This document shows, piece by piece, positions 1 through 6,431 of a stretch of 6,637 nucleotides of DNA (its first letter is position 1; every line of letters begins with the position of its first letter). The stretch is from contig VBDA01000199.1 in assembly GCA_005883655.1 (NCBI GenBank), positions 1 through 6,637 on the forward strand. Reading direction: 5' to 3'. Made by a program: the position numbers and the translations under genes. Source of the stretch: Betaproteobacteria bacterium. GTDB lineage: Bacteria > Pseudomonadota > Gammaproteobacteria > Burkholderiales > Casimicrobiaceae. The notes below the pieces were generated by a model. The model worked only from the letters and a program-made list of their open reading frames with translations, had not been told where the DNA came from and searched no databases.

Positions 1-337
1 AGCACGACCACGGGTTGGCCTTCGCGATTTGCCGCGGCAGGAGCACCAGCCAGCCGTTCTCGTCGGCGCGCGCGGCGATGCGCGTTGCGGCAGCGATCTC
101 TTCAGGCGTCTGCTTGCAGCCGTGGATCAGGACAATCAGCGGCCGGCGACGCCATCCGCCATAGCCCCGCGGGACGTACAAAAGATAGTCGCGCGCTGGC
201 CAGATCCAGGGGCCCGAAGCAAGCCATCCGCGCCATGAAAATTTGCTTCCGCTCACGAAGCGGCCGGGTTCGGGCGGCTTGCGACCAAAGATCCTCGCGA
301 TGAGGTCGCGGGCGCCGGTGCGCAGTTTCTCGAACAT
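1..337 (-). CDS. PHB depolymerase family esterase (alpha/beta hydrolase), N-terminal part only
   Basis: Translating the minus strand from the ATG at 337 gives 112 codons that stay open to the window edge, so the gene is cut off and its C-terminus is missing. Residues 51-56 (YLLYVP) and 67-74 (LIVLIHGC), followed by KQTPEEIAAATRIAARAD and then GWLVLLPRQ and ANPWSC, match the start of the PHB-depolymerase/LpqC esterase family. There the HGC stretch forms the first core strand and oxyanion region, and the N-P-x-x-C segment normally precedes W-N-W-F. The catalytic Ser (G-x-S-x-G), Asp and His would lie outside the window, so activity cannot be judged. There is no obvious signal peptide: the N-terminus (MFEKLRTGARDLIARIFGRK) looks amphipathic and basic. 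A TAG eight codons upstream rules out a longer ATG/GTG/TTG start. No clear Shine-Dalgarno sequence is seen. It lies 83 bp after rng on the same strand. The family call is fairly sure; the substrate (polyester, aryl ester or feruloyl ester) is unknown. Confidence 0.82.
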   Translation of the reverse strand, partial: MFEKLRTGARDLIARIFGRKPPEPGRFVSGSKFSWRGWLASGPWIWPARDYLLYVPRGYGGWRRRPLIVLIHGCKQTPEEIAAATRIAARADENGWLVLLPRQIAKANPWSC

Positions 338-420
338 CGATAGGGCCGGTGTTTTCAGCTATGGCGCATGCAGAATGTCGGTCCTGGCTATGCGCGATCG
401 GTTTGCCAGCACGCTAGGGC

Positions 421-1881
421 CTAGATCAACACGATGTCGTATTGCTCCTGGGTGTAGATCGACTCGACCTGCAGCGAGATCGGCTTGCCGATGAAGTCGC
501 CGAGTTGCGCCAGGCTCTGCGATTCCTCGTCGAGAAAAAGATCGATCACCGATTGCGAGGCGAGAATTCGAAACTCTCGCGCGTTGAACTGCTTCGACTC
601 GCGCACGATCTCGCGCAGGATCTCGTAGCAAATCGTTTGCGCGGTCTTGATTTCGCCACGCCCACCGCACGTCATGCACGGCTCGCAGACTACGTGCGCG
701 AGGCTCTCGCGGGTGCGTTTGCGCGTCATCTCGACCAGGCCAAGCTGCGTGAATCCGTTGACCGTCAGGCGGGTGCGGTCGCGGTCGAGCGCCTTGTTGA
801 ATTCCGCCAGCACCGCCGCTCGATGATCGGCGTTTTCCATGTCGATGAAGTCGATGATGATGATGCCGCCGAGGTTCCGCAGCCGCAGCTGCCGCGCAAT
901 GACCTGCGCCGCCTCGAGGTTGGTCTTGAAAATCGTATCATCGAAGCTGCGGCCGCCGACGAAGCCTCCCGTGTTGACGTCTACGGTCGTCATCGCTTCC
1001 GTCTGATCCATGATCAGGTATCCGCCGGACTTAAGGTCGACCCGCCGCGCCAGGGCCTTTTGAATCTCGTCCTCGACGCCGTGCAGGTCATAGAGGGGGC
1101 GGTCACCGACGTAATGCTCCAGACGCTCGAGGATGTTCCGCGTGTATTGCGCGGCGAATTCCTCCATCTTCTGAAATGTCTCGCGCGAGTCGACCAGGAT
1201 GCGCGACGTCTCCTCGGTCGCCATGTCGCGCAGCACCCGTTGCGCAAGATTCAAATCCTGGTAGATCAGCGACGGGAAGGGAACGGTCCCGGATTTTTCG
1301 GTCAGATCGCGCCAGAGCTTGGTCAGGTATTCGATGTCGTTCTGCATCTCCCGCTCGCTCGCGGTCTCCGCCATGGTGCGGATGATGAATCCGCCGGCCA
1401 GGCCCTCGGGCAGGAGTTGTTGCAATTTCTCGCGCAGATTCTCGCGCTCGGCTTCGTCCTCGATGCGTTGAGAGATGCCGATGTGCGAGTCCTGCGGCAG
1501 GAACACCAGCAGCCGACCGGCCAGGCTCACCTGGGTCGACAGGCGCGCGCCCTTGGTGCCGATCGGGTCCTTGATCACCTGCACCAGCAGGGATTGGCCC
1601 TCGTGCAGGATGCGCTCGATCGGCTTGCTGTCGTCGCGGTGGCCGTTCTGGCGATGCTCCCAGATGTCGGCGATGTGCAGGAACGCGGCGCGTTCGAGGC
1701 CGATCTCGATGAACGCCGATTGCATGCCAGGCAACACGCGTGCGACCTTGCCCAGGTAAATATTGCCGACCAGGCCGCGCGCGCTCGAGCGCTCCATGTG
1801 CAGCTCCTGGACCACGCCCTGCTCGAGCATCGCCACCCGCGTTTCCTGCGGCGTCACGTTGATGAGGATCTCGTGGCTCAT
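421..1881 (-). CDS. rng: Ribonuclease G (RNase E/G family endoribonuclease)
   Basis: This single-strand-specific endoribonuclease matures the 5' end of 16S rRNA and takes part in turnover of some mRNAs in the cytoplasm. The 486-aa product matches the usual RNase G length (489 aa in E. coli) and lacks the long C-terminal scaffold of RNase E. The N-terminus (ILINVTPQETRVA) leads into an S1-type RNA-binding domain at about residues 38-125 (GNIYLGKVARVLPGMQSAF). The catalytic DNase I-like region holds the two metal-binding acidic sites, D301 in VDVNTG and D344 in IIDFIDM. The Zn-link cysteines are C402 and C405 (C-M-T-C). The segments RVLRDM, SGGYLIMDQTEAMTTVD, ARQLRLRNLGGIIIIDF and GLVEMTRKRTRESL are all intact. 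The C-terminus (YTQEQYDIVLI) is the family ending. The ATG at 1881 is chosen because it aligns with the family N-terminus and an upstream in-frame TGA leaves no alternative; the ribosome-binding site is weak. It is the last gene of the nadD-rsfS-rlmH-maf-rng cluster, 94 bp after maf. Confidence 0.97.
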   Translation of the reverse strand: MSHEILINVTPQETRVAMLEQGVVQELHMERSSARGLVGNIYLGKVARVLPGMQSAFIEIGLERAAFLHIADIWEHRQNGHRDDSKPIERILHEGQSLLVQVIKDPIGTKGARLSTQVSLAGRLLVFLPQDSHIGISQRIEDEAERENLREKLQQLLPEGLAGGFIIRTMAETASEREMQNDIEYLTKLWRDLTEKSGTVPFPSLIYQDLNLAQRVLRDMATEETSRILVDSRETFQKMEEFAAQYTRNILERLEHYVGDRPLYDLHGVEDEIQKALARRVDLKSGGYLIMDQTEAMTTVDVNTGGFVGGRSFDDTIFKTNLEAAQVIARQLRLRNLGGIIIIDFIDMENADHRAAVLAEFNKALDRDRTRLTVNGFTQLGLVEMTRKRTRESLAHVVCEPCMTCGGRGEIKTAQTICYEILREIVRESKQFNAREFRILASQSVIDLFLDEESQSLAQLGDFIGKPISLQVESIYTQEQYDIVLI

Positions 1882-1944
1882 GGCGAAAGCGATTCCGGAG
1901 TCTCAGGCACGTCGAGAGGACGAGCGGCATGAGCAAGTCGGCGT

Positions 1945-1968
1945 CGCGAGCGATCGGGGGACCTCGCG
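1945..1968 (-). repeat. Small inverted repeat in the maf-rng spacer
   Basis: In the 94-bp gap between maf and rng, CGCGAG and CTCGCG form a perfect 6-bp stem around a 12-base loop. No U-run follows on the minus strand, so it does not look like an intrinsic terminator. It could stabilise the rng leader or slow polymerase, but an inverted repeat this short is common by chance in GC-rich DNA. No convincing promoter for rng was seen in the same gap. Confidence 0.25.
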
Positions 1969-1975
1969 TGTGCGC

Positions 1976-2611
1976 TCACAGTACCTCTAACCCGATCTTG
2001 GCCAGGATCTCGGCGGTCTCGAAAAGAGGCAGCCCCACGACTCCCGAATAGCTGCCCTCGAGATGGCTTACGAATGCCCCAGCCCGTCCCTGGACTGCGT
2101 AGGCGCCGGCCTTGTCGAAGGGCTCGCCGGTGGCGACATAGCGTTCGATCTCGTCACCGGTCAACGTACGAAATGTCACCCGCGACGGTGAGACGGCGAT
2201 CAGGATCTGTGTGTTCCAGCGGACGGCCACCGCGGTGCTGACTTCATGTGTTTGCCCGGAGAGGCGCCGCAGCATGTCGATGGCGCCCATCGCGTCCTTG
2301 GGCTTGCCCAGCACTGCGCCGTCGAGCACCACCTCGGTGTCCGCGGCAAGCACCGGCTTCGGGGCGAGGCTGCGCCTGACCAGCTGATGCCATCCCACGG
2401 AGGCCTTGGTCCGCGCGACGCGCTTGATGTATTCGATCGGCGACTCGTCCTTGCGCGGAGCCTCGACGACGTCGCGCCGCCGCCCCGCAGCCTCGCGCAG
2501 CAGTAGCTCCGTAAAATCGACTCCCAGCTGGCGCAACAATTCCTGCCGCCGCGGGCTCTTCGAGGCAAGATAGATCGAGGGTCGCTCGGTGAGAACGAAC
2601 AGTTTGCTCAT
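1976..2611 (-). CDS. maf: Maf family nucleoside triphosphate pyrophosphatase, YhdE type
   Basis: Maf proteins hydrolyse nucleoside triphosphates, including dTTP, UTP and modified forms, to the monophosphate and pyrophosphate. They are regarded as house-cleaning enzymes and have been linked to septum inhibition. The 211-aa product shows the family signatures in order: substrate loop S17-K-S-P-R-R22 followed by QELLRQLG, A90-D91-T92 with the catalytic Asp, G102-K103-P104, LSGQTHEV (117-124), FDKAGAYAVQG (165-175) and GSYSGVVGLPL (186-196). The pattern LSGQTH...VTFRTLT...AGAYAVQG...GSY..VVGLPL resembles E. coli YhdE (dTTPase/UTPase) more than YceF (m7GTPase), so the former substrate class is inferred. 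Residues 1-11 and a basic insert near 43-53 make it slightly longer than the 197-aa E. coli protein. The ATG overlaps the rlmH stop as ATGA, indicating translational coupling. A neighbouring rng is the usual context for YhdE-type maf. Confidence 0.94.
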   Translation of the reverse strand: MSKLFVLTERPSIYLASKSPRRQELLRQLGVDFTELLLREAAGRRRDVVEAPRKDESPIEYIKRVARTKASVGWHQLVRRSLAPKPVLAADTEVVLDGAVLGKPKDAMGAIDMLRRLSGQTHEVSTAVAVRWNTQILIAVSPSRVTFRTLTGDEIERYVATGEPFDKAGAYAVQGRAGAFVSHLEGSYSGVVGLPLFETAEILAKIGLEVL

Positions 2612-3075
2612 TCGCGATGATAGGGATGGCCTTGCAGCAGGCTTGCTGCCCGGTAGAGCTGCTCGGCGAGCATCACCCGGGCGAGCCCATGCGGCAATGT
2701 TAACGCGGAAAGCGCGATCACGATATTCGCGTCATGCTTGACGCTCTCCGCGAGGCCATCAGCGCTCCCGATCACGAAGGCCACCTCGAGCGCGGAATCG
2801 CGCCAGCCACCGAGGGCGGAAGCGAGCTCGGCGGTCGTCCACATTCGCCCGCGTTCGTCGAGTGCGATGACGCGGAAGCCTCGGGTCGCGGTGGCGATAC
2901 GCTCGGCCTCGGCGGCGAGGACCTGTTCGATGCTCTTGCCGCGATCGCGCGGCTCCGCCTTGAGCTCCACCAGCTCCAGGTTCAAAGCGCGAGGCATGCG
3001 CCGGGCGTAATCGGCGTACGCCTCGCCGACCCAGGACGGTAGCCTGTGGCCGAGCGCGACGATGCGCAGCTTCAT
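2608..3075 (-). CDS. rlmH: 23S rRNA (pseudouridine-1915-N3)-methyltransferase RlmH
   Basis: RlmH is a SPOUT-class enzyme that uses S-adenosylmethionine to methylate N3 of pseudouridine 1915 in helix 69 of 23S rRNA, acting on assembled 70S ribosomes. The product is 155 aa, exactly the E. coli length. The N-terminus MKLRIVALGHRLPSWV, the central ALDERGR (71-77), the SALTLPHGLARVMLAEQLYRA block (123-143) and the C-terminal HPYHRE (150-155) are all present, including R154, which is conserved to the end of the family. The SAM-binding loop reads G103-S-A-D-G107 where relatives usually have GGPEG or GGADG, so the second glycine is replaced by serine. The start at 3075 is fixed by the MKL family N-terminus; no Shine-Dalgarno sequence precedes it on the minus strand. 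The gene follows rsfS after a 45-bp structured spacer, and its TGA overlaps the maf ATG. Confidence 0.97.
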   Translation of the reverse strand: MKLRIVALGHRLPSWVGEAYADYARRMPRALNLELVELKAEPRDRGKSIEQVLAAEAERIATATRGFRVIALDERGRMWTTAELASALGGWRDSALEVAFVIGSADGLAESVKHDANIVIALSALTLPHGLARVMLAEQLYRAASLLQGHPYHRE

Positions 3076-3092
3076 GGAATCGGAGGTGAGGG

Positions 3093-3120
3093 CGCGGGCT
3101 TTTGCGCCCGCGAAGCGGGC
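3093..3120 (-). other. Three-part GC-rich hairpin in the rsfS-rlmH spacer
   Basis: Directly after the rsfS stop, the message can fold in two mutually exclusive ways. The first stem pairs 3115-3120 with 3106-3111 (GCCCGC/GCGGGC, 6 bp, 3-base loop). The second pairs 3106-3112 with 3093-3099 (CGCGGGC/GCCCGCG, 7 bp, 6-base loop). The middle arm is shared. The second fold ends 17 bases before the rlmH start codon. No U-tract follows, so this is not a standard terminator. It may act as an mRNA stabiliser or modulate rlmH translation; both are inference. Confidence 0.45.
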
Positions 3121-3486
3121 TTAAGCCGCGGCGGGAAACGGCGGCTTCGCGCGACGTTGTGCCGCGGGAGGCGCCCACAGCTCCTCGAGGTTGTAATACG
3201 CGCGCACGGCCGGTTGCATGATATGAACGACGACCTCTCCGCCGTCGACCAGTACCCATTCGCCCGATTGCTCGCCCTCGACGCCGATAATGGTCGCGCC
3301 GGCGGCTTTCAGCGCGTCGCGGACGTGGTGAGCGAGCGCGTTCACCTGCCGATTTGATTCGGCGGTGGCGACGATCATCGTGTCGTACAGGCTGGTCAGC
3401 TTGCGGACATCGAGAACAGTGATGTCGCGGGCTTTGATGTCTTCGAGGGCGGTAACTGCGGTTTTCTGAATCTTGTTAAGGCGCAT
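3121..3486 (-). CDS. rsfS: Ribosomal silencing factor RsfS (Iojap/YbeB family)
   Basis: RsfS binds ribosomal protein uL14 on the large subunit and blocks joining with the 30S subunit, lowering translation in starvation or stationary phase. With the ATG at 3486 the product is 121 aa, typed by TALEDIKARDITVLDVRKLTSLYD (12-35), a strand-helix region with ESNRQVNALAHHV (43-55), the hallmark GEWVLVDGGEVVVHIM (75-90) and YYNLEELW (97-104). A 17-residue Pro/Ala-rich basic tail follows where many homologues stop. A longer reading starts at a TTG at 3519, but its extra 11 residues (MTAINCIGPFR) do not resemble the family and lie wholly within nadD coding sequence, so ATG 3486 is preferred. That start lies 11 bp inside the end of nadD and has no Shine-Dalgarno sequence, which fits translational coupling to nadD. 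The nadD-rsfS pairing is widely conserved. Confidence 0.96.
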   Translation of the reverse strand: MRLNKIQKTAVTALEDIKARDITVLDVRKLTSLYDTMIVATAESNRQVNALAHHVRDALKAAGATIIGVEGEQSGEWVLVDGGEVVVHIMQPAVRAYYNLEELWAPPAAQRRAKPPFPAAA

Positions 3487-4150
3487 CCGGAAGGGGCCGA
3501 TACAGTTGATTGCGGTCAATATAAGCCAGAACCGCGGCCGGAAGCAAACCGCGGACTTCAGCCCGGCCGGAGGCGCCGCGGGCGAGTGCCGCTCGAATCT
3601 CGGTCGCCGAAATCGGCTGCGGTGTCACACTCTGGCGCACGATCGCGCCTGCCAGTTGCCGGGAGAGCCGTGATGGGTCGGTCGTCAGGCGCCGATTCCA
3701 TTGCTCTTGCAGCGCGGGTGGCGCCGCGTCGGGCAAGGTCGGCGCACCCGGCCTTTCCACCACGACCAGATGGGCGAGGGTGAACAATTGCTCCCATCGT
3801 CGCCAGCTTGAAAGGCCCGCGAACGCGTCGCTGCCTATGATCAGCGCCAAGGGTCGTGTTACGTCTTCGGCGTGAAGCGCCTGCAGCGTATCCACCGTGT
3901 AACTCGGTCCAGGGTGACGAATCTCACGGCCATCTGCGCAGAGCCCGGCGAATTCGGCGCAACCCAGTTCGGCCATCGCCAGCCTGTCCGTCCCGGAGGC
4001 GACCGGAGGCGCCCGATGTGGCGGAATCCCTGCGGGAATGAGCAGCACTTGGGGAAGTCCGAGCGCTAGTTTGACCTCGGCGGCGAGCCGCAGATGGCCG
4101 TAGTGAATCGGGTCGAAGGTTCCGCCGACGATGCCCAGTGTGCGAATCAT
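3476..4150 (-). CDS. nadD: Nicotinate-nucleotide adenylyltransferase NadD
   Basis: NadD transfers AMP from ATP to nicotinate mononucleotide, giving deamido-NAD, the penultimate step of NAD synthesis shared by the de novo and salvage routes. The 224-aa cytoplasmic enzyme (213 aa in E. coli) starts with the nucleotidyltransferase motif GGTFDPIHYGHL (9-20), including H16 and H19 of the HxGH signature. It continues with LIPAGIPPHR (37-46), PSYTVDTL (82-89), IIGSDAF (104-110) with W116 nearby, VVVERPG (129-135), and the second ATP motif I180-SATEIR186. The C-terminus ends with the family pattern VLAYIDRNQLY. The ATG at 4150 gives the family N-terminus and is preceded by AGGTGA with a 10-base gap, the best ribosome-binding site in this cluster. 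It follows the antiporter by 27 bp and overlaps rsfS by 11 bp. Confidence 0.97.
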   Translation of the reverse strand: MIRTLGIVGGTFDPIHYGHLRLAAEVKLALGLPQVLLIPAGIPPHRAPPVASGTDRLAMAELGCAEFAGLCADGREIRHPGPSYTVDTLQALHAEDVTRPLALIIGSDAFAGLSSWRRWEQLFTLAHLVVVERPGAPTLPDAAPPALQEQWNRRLTTDPSRLSRQLAGAIVRQSVTPQPISATEIRAALARGASGRAEVRGLLPAAVLAYIDRNQLYRPLPDAP

Positions 4151-4160
4151 CGGCGAGATG

Positions 4161-4166
4161 TCACCT
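4161..4166 (-). promoter_or_regulatory. Shine-Dalgarno sequence of nadD
   Basis: On the minus strand AGGTGA lies 10 bases before the nadD ATG, within the 27-bp gap after the antiporter stop. It is the clearest ribosome-binding site in the cluster and supports the start at 4150. By contrast rsfS, rlmH and rng have none or weak ones, so nadD may be where ribosomes load for the coupled nadD-rsfS pair. Confidence 0.6.
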
Positions 4167-4177
4167 GAGCCGCTCGT

Positions 4178-5791
4178 CTACAGCTCATGTCGCGTCGCGC
4201 CCACGATCAGCGTTTCCTCGAGATCGATGTCGGCCTGCAGCACGCGCATCACTTCGTCGTTGATCACGTCCGCTTTGCGCATTTCCATCAGCTCCTTGCG
4301 TTCGGCTTTGACGGCGTCCAGCCAGATATCGCGCTGCGTGTCGTGCAGCGCATTGAGGTGTTGCCGCCGATCGGCATTGGCCGAGTGACGCTGCAGGCGG
4401 TGCTCGTACTGGGTGAGGAGCGCCTGCGTGAATCTCGTTTCATCCGCGTGTGTCGCTTTCGACAGACGTTGCCGAAGCGCGCCTATGCCTGCCTGCGTGG
4501 TCGCAATCCGCGCCGCGCGCTCTTCGCGGGCGGCGACACCGTCGCCGCGGAGCTTCAACATACGGATGAAAAGCGGCAGCGTCGTCGCATTGAGCAGCAA
4601 GGTCACCACGATGACGCTGGCCGCGAGCAGGATCAAGAGCTCCCGCCCGGGAAAGGGAGCGCCGGTCGCGGTCGTGAGCGGTGTCGACAGTGCGGCGGCG
4701 AGGGTAACCGATCCGCGAACGCCGGCCCAGCCGACGATGAAGACGTGCCGCGGTCGGAACGACCCTTCGCGATCGCGGGTCCGCTTCGATAGCAGCAGCG
4801 GCAGGTAAGCCGCCGGAAAAACCCACGCCAGTCGCAGCACGATCACCGCCGCCGACAGAATGAGCGCATAGCCGGCAAGACCGATCGCCGCGGAGCGGGA
4901 AAGCCCCTCGACCACCGAATGAAGCTGAACGCCCAGAATCAGAAAGACGAGCCCATTGAAGGCGAACTGCAGCATCCTCCATACTTCCCACGAATGCGCT
5001 CGCGTCGGCGCATCGATGAAGCGCGCGTCGTGCGATCCGGCGTACAGTGCCGCGCCGACCACGGCCAGGATGCTGCCGACCTGGAGAGCTTCGGCGGCGA
5101 GATAAGCGGCAAACGGCGTGAGCAGCGAGAGCACGGTGAGAATGAGCGGATCGTCCAAGCAAAACCGGGTGAGGCCGAGCCGCAGGCGGCCGATCAGCCA
5201 CGCGACCGCGAGACCGAGGGCAAATCCACCGCCCGACTGAACGAAGAACTGCAGCGCCGCATCGCTCCAGCTGAAGGCGCCGGTGGCCGCCGCGGCAATC
5301 GCGAATTTGAACGCCACCAGGCCGGATGCATCGTTGATGAGGCTCTCGCCCCTGAGCACCGTGGTTACCCGCGACGGGACCTTGAGCCTGGACGTGATCG
5401 CGCTCACCGACACTGCATCGGTCGGGGAGATCACCGCGCCGAGCGCAAACGCCGCGGCCAGCGGCAGCGACGGTATCAGCCAGTGCATCAGGTAGCCGAC
5501 GGCCAGGGTCGTCAAAAGAACGAGGCCGAAGGCGAGCAGCAACACCGGACGGAGCGCCCGCATCAGGTCGCGTTTCGGGATCAACCACCCATCGGCGAAC
5601 AGAAGCGGTGGAATGAACAGCAGGAAAAACACGTCGGGCTCGATACGAAGATCGTCGAAGCCCGGAAGGTAGGACAGTGCGATGCCGCCGGCAACGAGCA
5701 GAATCGGCAGCGGAACGGGGATCCACTTGCCGAGAGCCGCCACCGCGGCGACGGCGAGCAGCAATCCAAGCGTGATCTCGATGATCCCCAC
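4178..5791 (-). CDS. Na+/H+ antiporter, CPA1 family (NhaP/YjcE-like)
   Basis: This inner-membrane cation/proton exchanger probably expels Na+ (possibly K+) in exchange for H+, supporting pH and salt balance. The product is 537 aa, near the 549 aa of E. coli YjcE. Hydrophobic segments fill residues 5-410, consistent with about 12-13 membrane helices. Family marks are LFIPPLLFADGW (58-69), GAVISPTDAVSVSAI (118-132) in the unwound-helix region, RGESLINDASGLVAF (147-161) with the N153-D154 ion-binding pair of electroneutral CPA1 exchangers, and GWAGVRGSVTLAAALS (354-369). Residues 411-537 are charged, cytosolic and mostly helical, rich in Arg, Glu and Gln. The start is GTG at 5791: the next upstream in-frame stop is ten codons away with no other ATG/GTG/TTG between, and the N-terminus aligns with the first helix of the family. 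The ribosome-binding site is weak. The gene ends 27 bp before nadD, so it may belong to the same transcript. Ion specificity cannot be read from sequence. Confidence 0.93.
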   Translation of the reverse strand: MGIIEITLGLLLAVAAVAALGKWIPVPLPILLVAGGIALSYLPGFDDLRIEPDVFFLLFIPPLLFADGWLIPKRDLMRALRPVLLLAFGLVLLTTLAVGYLMHWLIPSLPLAAAFALGAVISPTDAVSVSAITSRLKVPSRVTTVLRGESLINDASGLVAFKFAIAAAATGAFSWSDAALQFFVQSGGGFALGLAVAWLIGRLRLGLTRFCLDDPLILTVLSLLTPFAAYLAAEALQVGSILAVVGAALYAGSHDARFIDAPTRAHSWEVWRMLQFAFNGLVFLILGVQLHSVVEGLSRSAAIGLAGYALILSAAVIVLRLAWVFPAAYLPLLLSKRTRDREGSFRPRHVFIVGWAGVRGSVTLAAALSTPLTTATGAPFPGRELLILLAASVIVVTLLLNATTLPLFIRMLKLRGDGVAAREERAARIATTQAGIGALRQRLSKATHADETRFTQALLTQYEHRLQRHSANADRRQHLNALHDTQRDIWLDAVKAERKELMEMRKADVINDEVMRVLQADIDLEETLIVGATRHEL

Positions 5792-5823
5792 GAGCGGATG
5801 GTAGCTCAGCAGCCTGCCGTTTC

Positions 5824-5851
5824 AAAAAAGCGTTGCGCGATACGGCGCTTT
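5824..5851 (-). terminator. Possible weak intrinsic terminator between DUF924 gene and antiporter
   Basis: On the minus strand AAAGCG (5851-5846) and CGCTTT (5832-5827) form a 6-bp stem around a 13-base loop. The run of six T's that closes the stem leaves three beyond it. The hairpin begins inside the DUF924 TAA stop codon. The stem is short and half A-U, and the loop is large, so termination would be partial at best. If real, it separates the DUF924 gene from the antiporter-nadD cluster. Confidence 0.35.
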
Positions 5852-6415
5852 AGAAGCCGCGGCCGACCGTGGCGAGGTACTCGATTTCCTCCGCCGTCGA
5901 TTCGCGGCCGAGAATGGCGTTGCGATGCGGGTAGCGGCCGAAGCGGCGAATCACCGCGGCGTGGCGCTCAGCCCACATGACAGGCTCGGAGAGGCCGGTC
6001 TCGTCACGCAGTCGCGTAAAAAGCTCCAGCGATGTTTCTTGCGCGGCGGGTTCTTCGGCGTGCTCGAAGGGCATGTAAAGAAACCAGCGCTCGACCGGCA
6101 TCAGCGCCCGATCGTCGCCGTTTGCAACCGCAGCCCTCGAAATGCCGAGCGCCAGAATGTCGCCGGCGAAGGCACGCGGCGTTTGGCGGTAGATGTTGCG
6201 CGTGAACTGATCGAGCAAGAGCACGCGCGCAAGCGTGGCGTGGTCCATTCGCCGAATCCGCCGGTGAGCGCCGTCTCGACCGCGGCGCCGAACCGCGCGC
6301 GGATCGATTGATCGACCGCGGCATCCTTACGAAACCAAAGCTCGCGGGTCTGGCCATGTTCCGCGCTGCCGCGGGGCGCAAACCAGAAATCGAGGATCTC
6401 GTCCTGCATGCTCAT
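5850..6415 (-). pseudogene. DUF924 family protein, interrupted by a one-base frameshift
   Basis: Two minus-strand frames together encode one DUF924 (TPR-like) protein. The first, from the ATG at 6415, gives MSMQDEILDFWFAPRG to F54-GEW57 and then runs into non-family sequence. The second continues with DHATLARVLLLDQFTRNIYRQ, PRAFAGD, a YMPFEHAEE segment and FGRYPHRNAILGRESTAEEI, ending at TAA 5850. The switch occurs at the GG at 6245-6246. Adding one G there gives ...GEW-DHATL... and a continuous 188-residue protein, the normal family size, with all the usual motifs (LDFWF, DQFxRNIYR, FGRxPHRN). A single missing base therefore explains everything, either as a real recent mutation or a sequencing/assembly error. 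No slippery heptamer is seen, so programmed frameshifting is unlikely. An ATG at 6248 in the second frame could in principle restart translation, but it lacks a Shine-Dalgarno sequence. The function of DUF924 proteins is not established. The gene is divergent from the MFS gene. Confidence 0.88.
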
Positions 6416-6431
6416 TGCTCGTGTGATTGGC

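Noticed and set aside
338..420. Possible terminator after rng in the 83-bp gap before the esterase
   Set aside because: Only CTGGC/GCCAG with a 16-base loop was found, without a following U-run. This is too weak to call.
29..494. Three short plus-strand frames at the left edge
   Set aside because: They are antisense to the partial esterase and the end of rng. The minus-strand frame from 337 carries clear hydrolase motifs instead.
442..1932. A 496-codon plus-strand open frame antisense to rng
   Set aside because: It mirrors the RNase G gene almost exactly. High GC at third positions leaves few stops on the opposite strand. The translation resembles no family I know, is rich in Arg, Leu, Asp and Val in the manner of antisense shadows, and RNase G is certain.
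1103..1936. A 277-codon minus-strand frame overlapping the start of rng
   Set aside because: This is another shifted-frame shadow of rng. Its Arg/Gly/Ala/His-rich translation has no domain.
4440..5825. A 461-codon minus-strand frame overlapping the antiporter
   Set aside because: It is a shifted frame of the same gene, with Arg/Ala-rich low-complexity translation and no recognisable family.
4919..5980. A 353-codon plus-strand open frame antisense to the antiporter
   Set aside because: The product is extremely rich in Arg, Glu and Gln with no domain pattern, as expected for the complement of membrane-helix codons. It also runs into the antisense of DUF924.
6241..6250. Programmed ribosomal frameshift in the DUF924 gene
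   Set aside because: There is no slippery heptamer, downstream structure or internal Shine-Dalgarno-like stimulator at the switch. A one-base indel is the simpler explanation.
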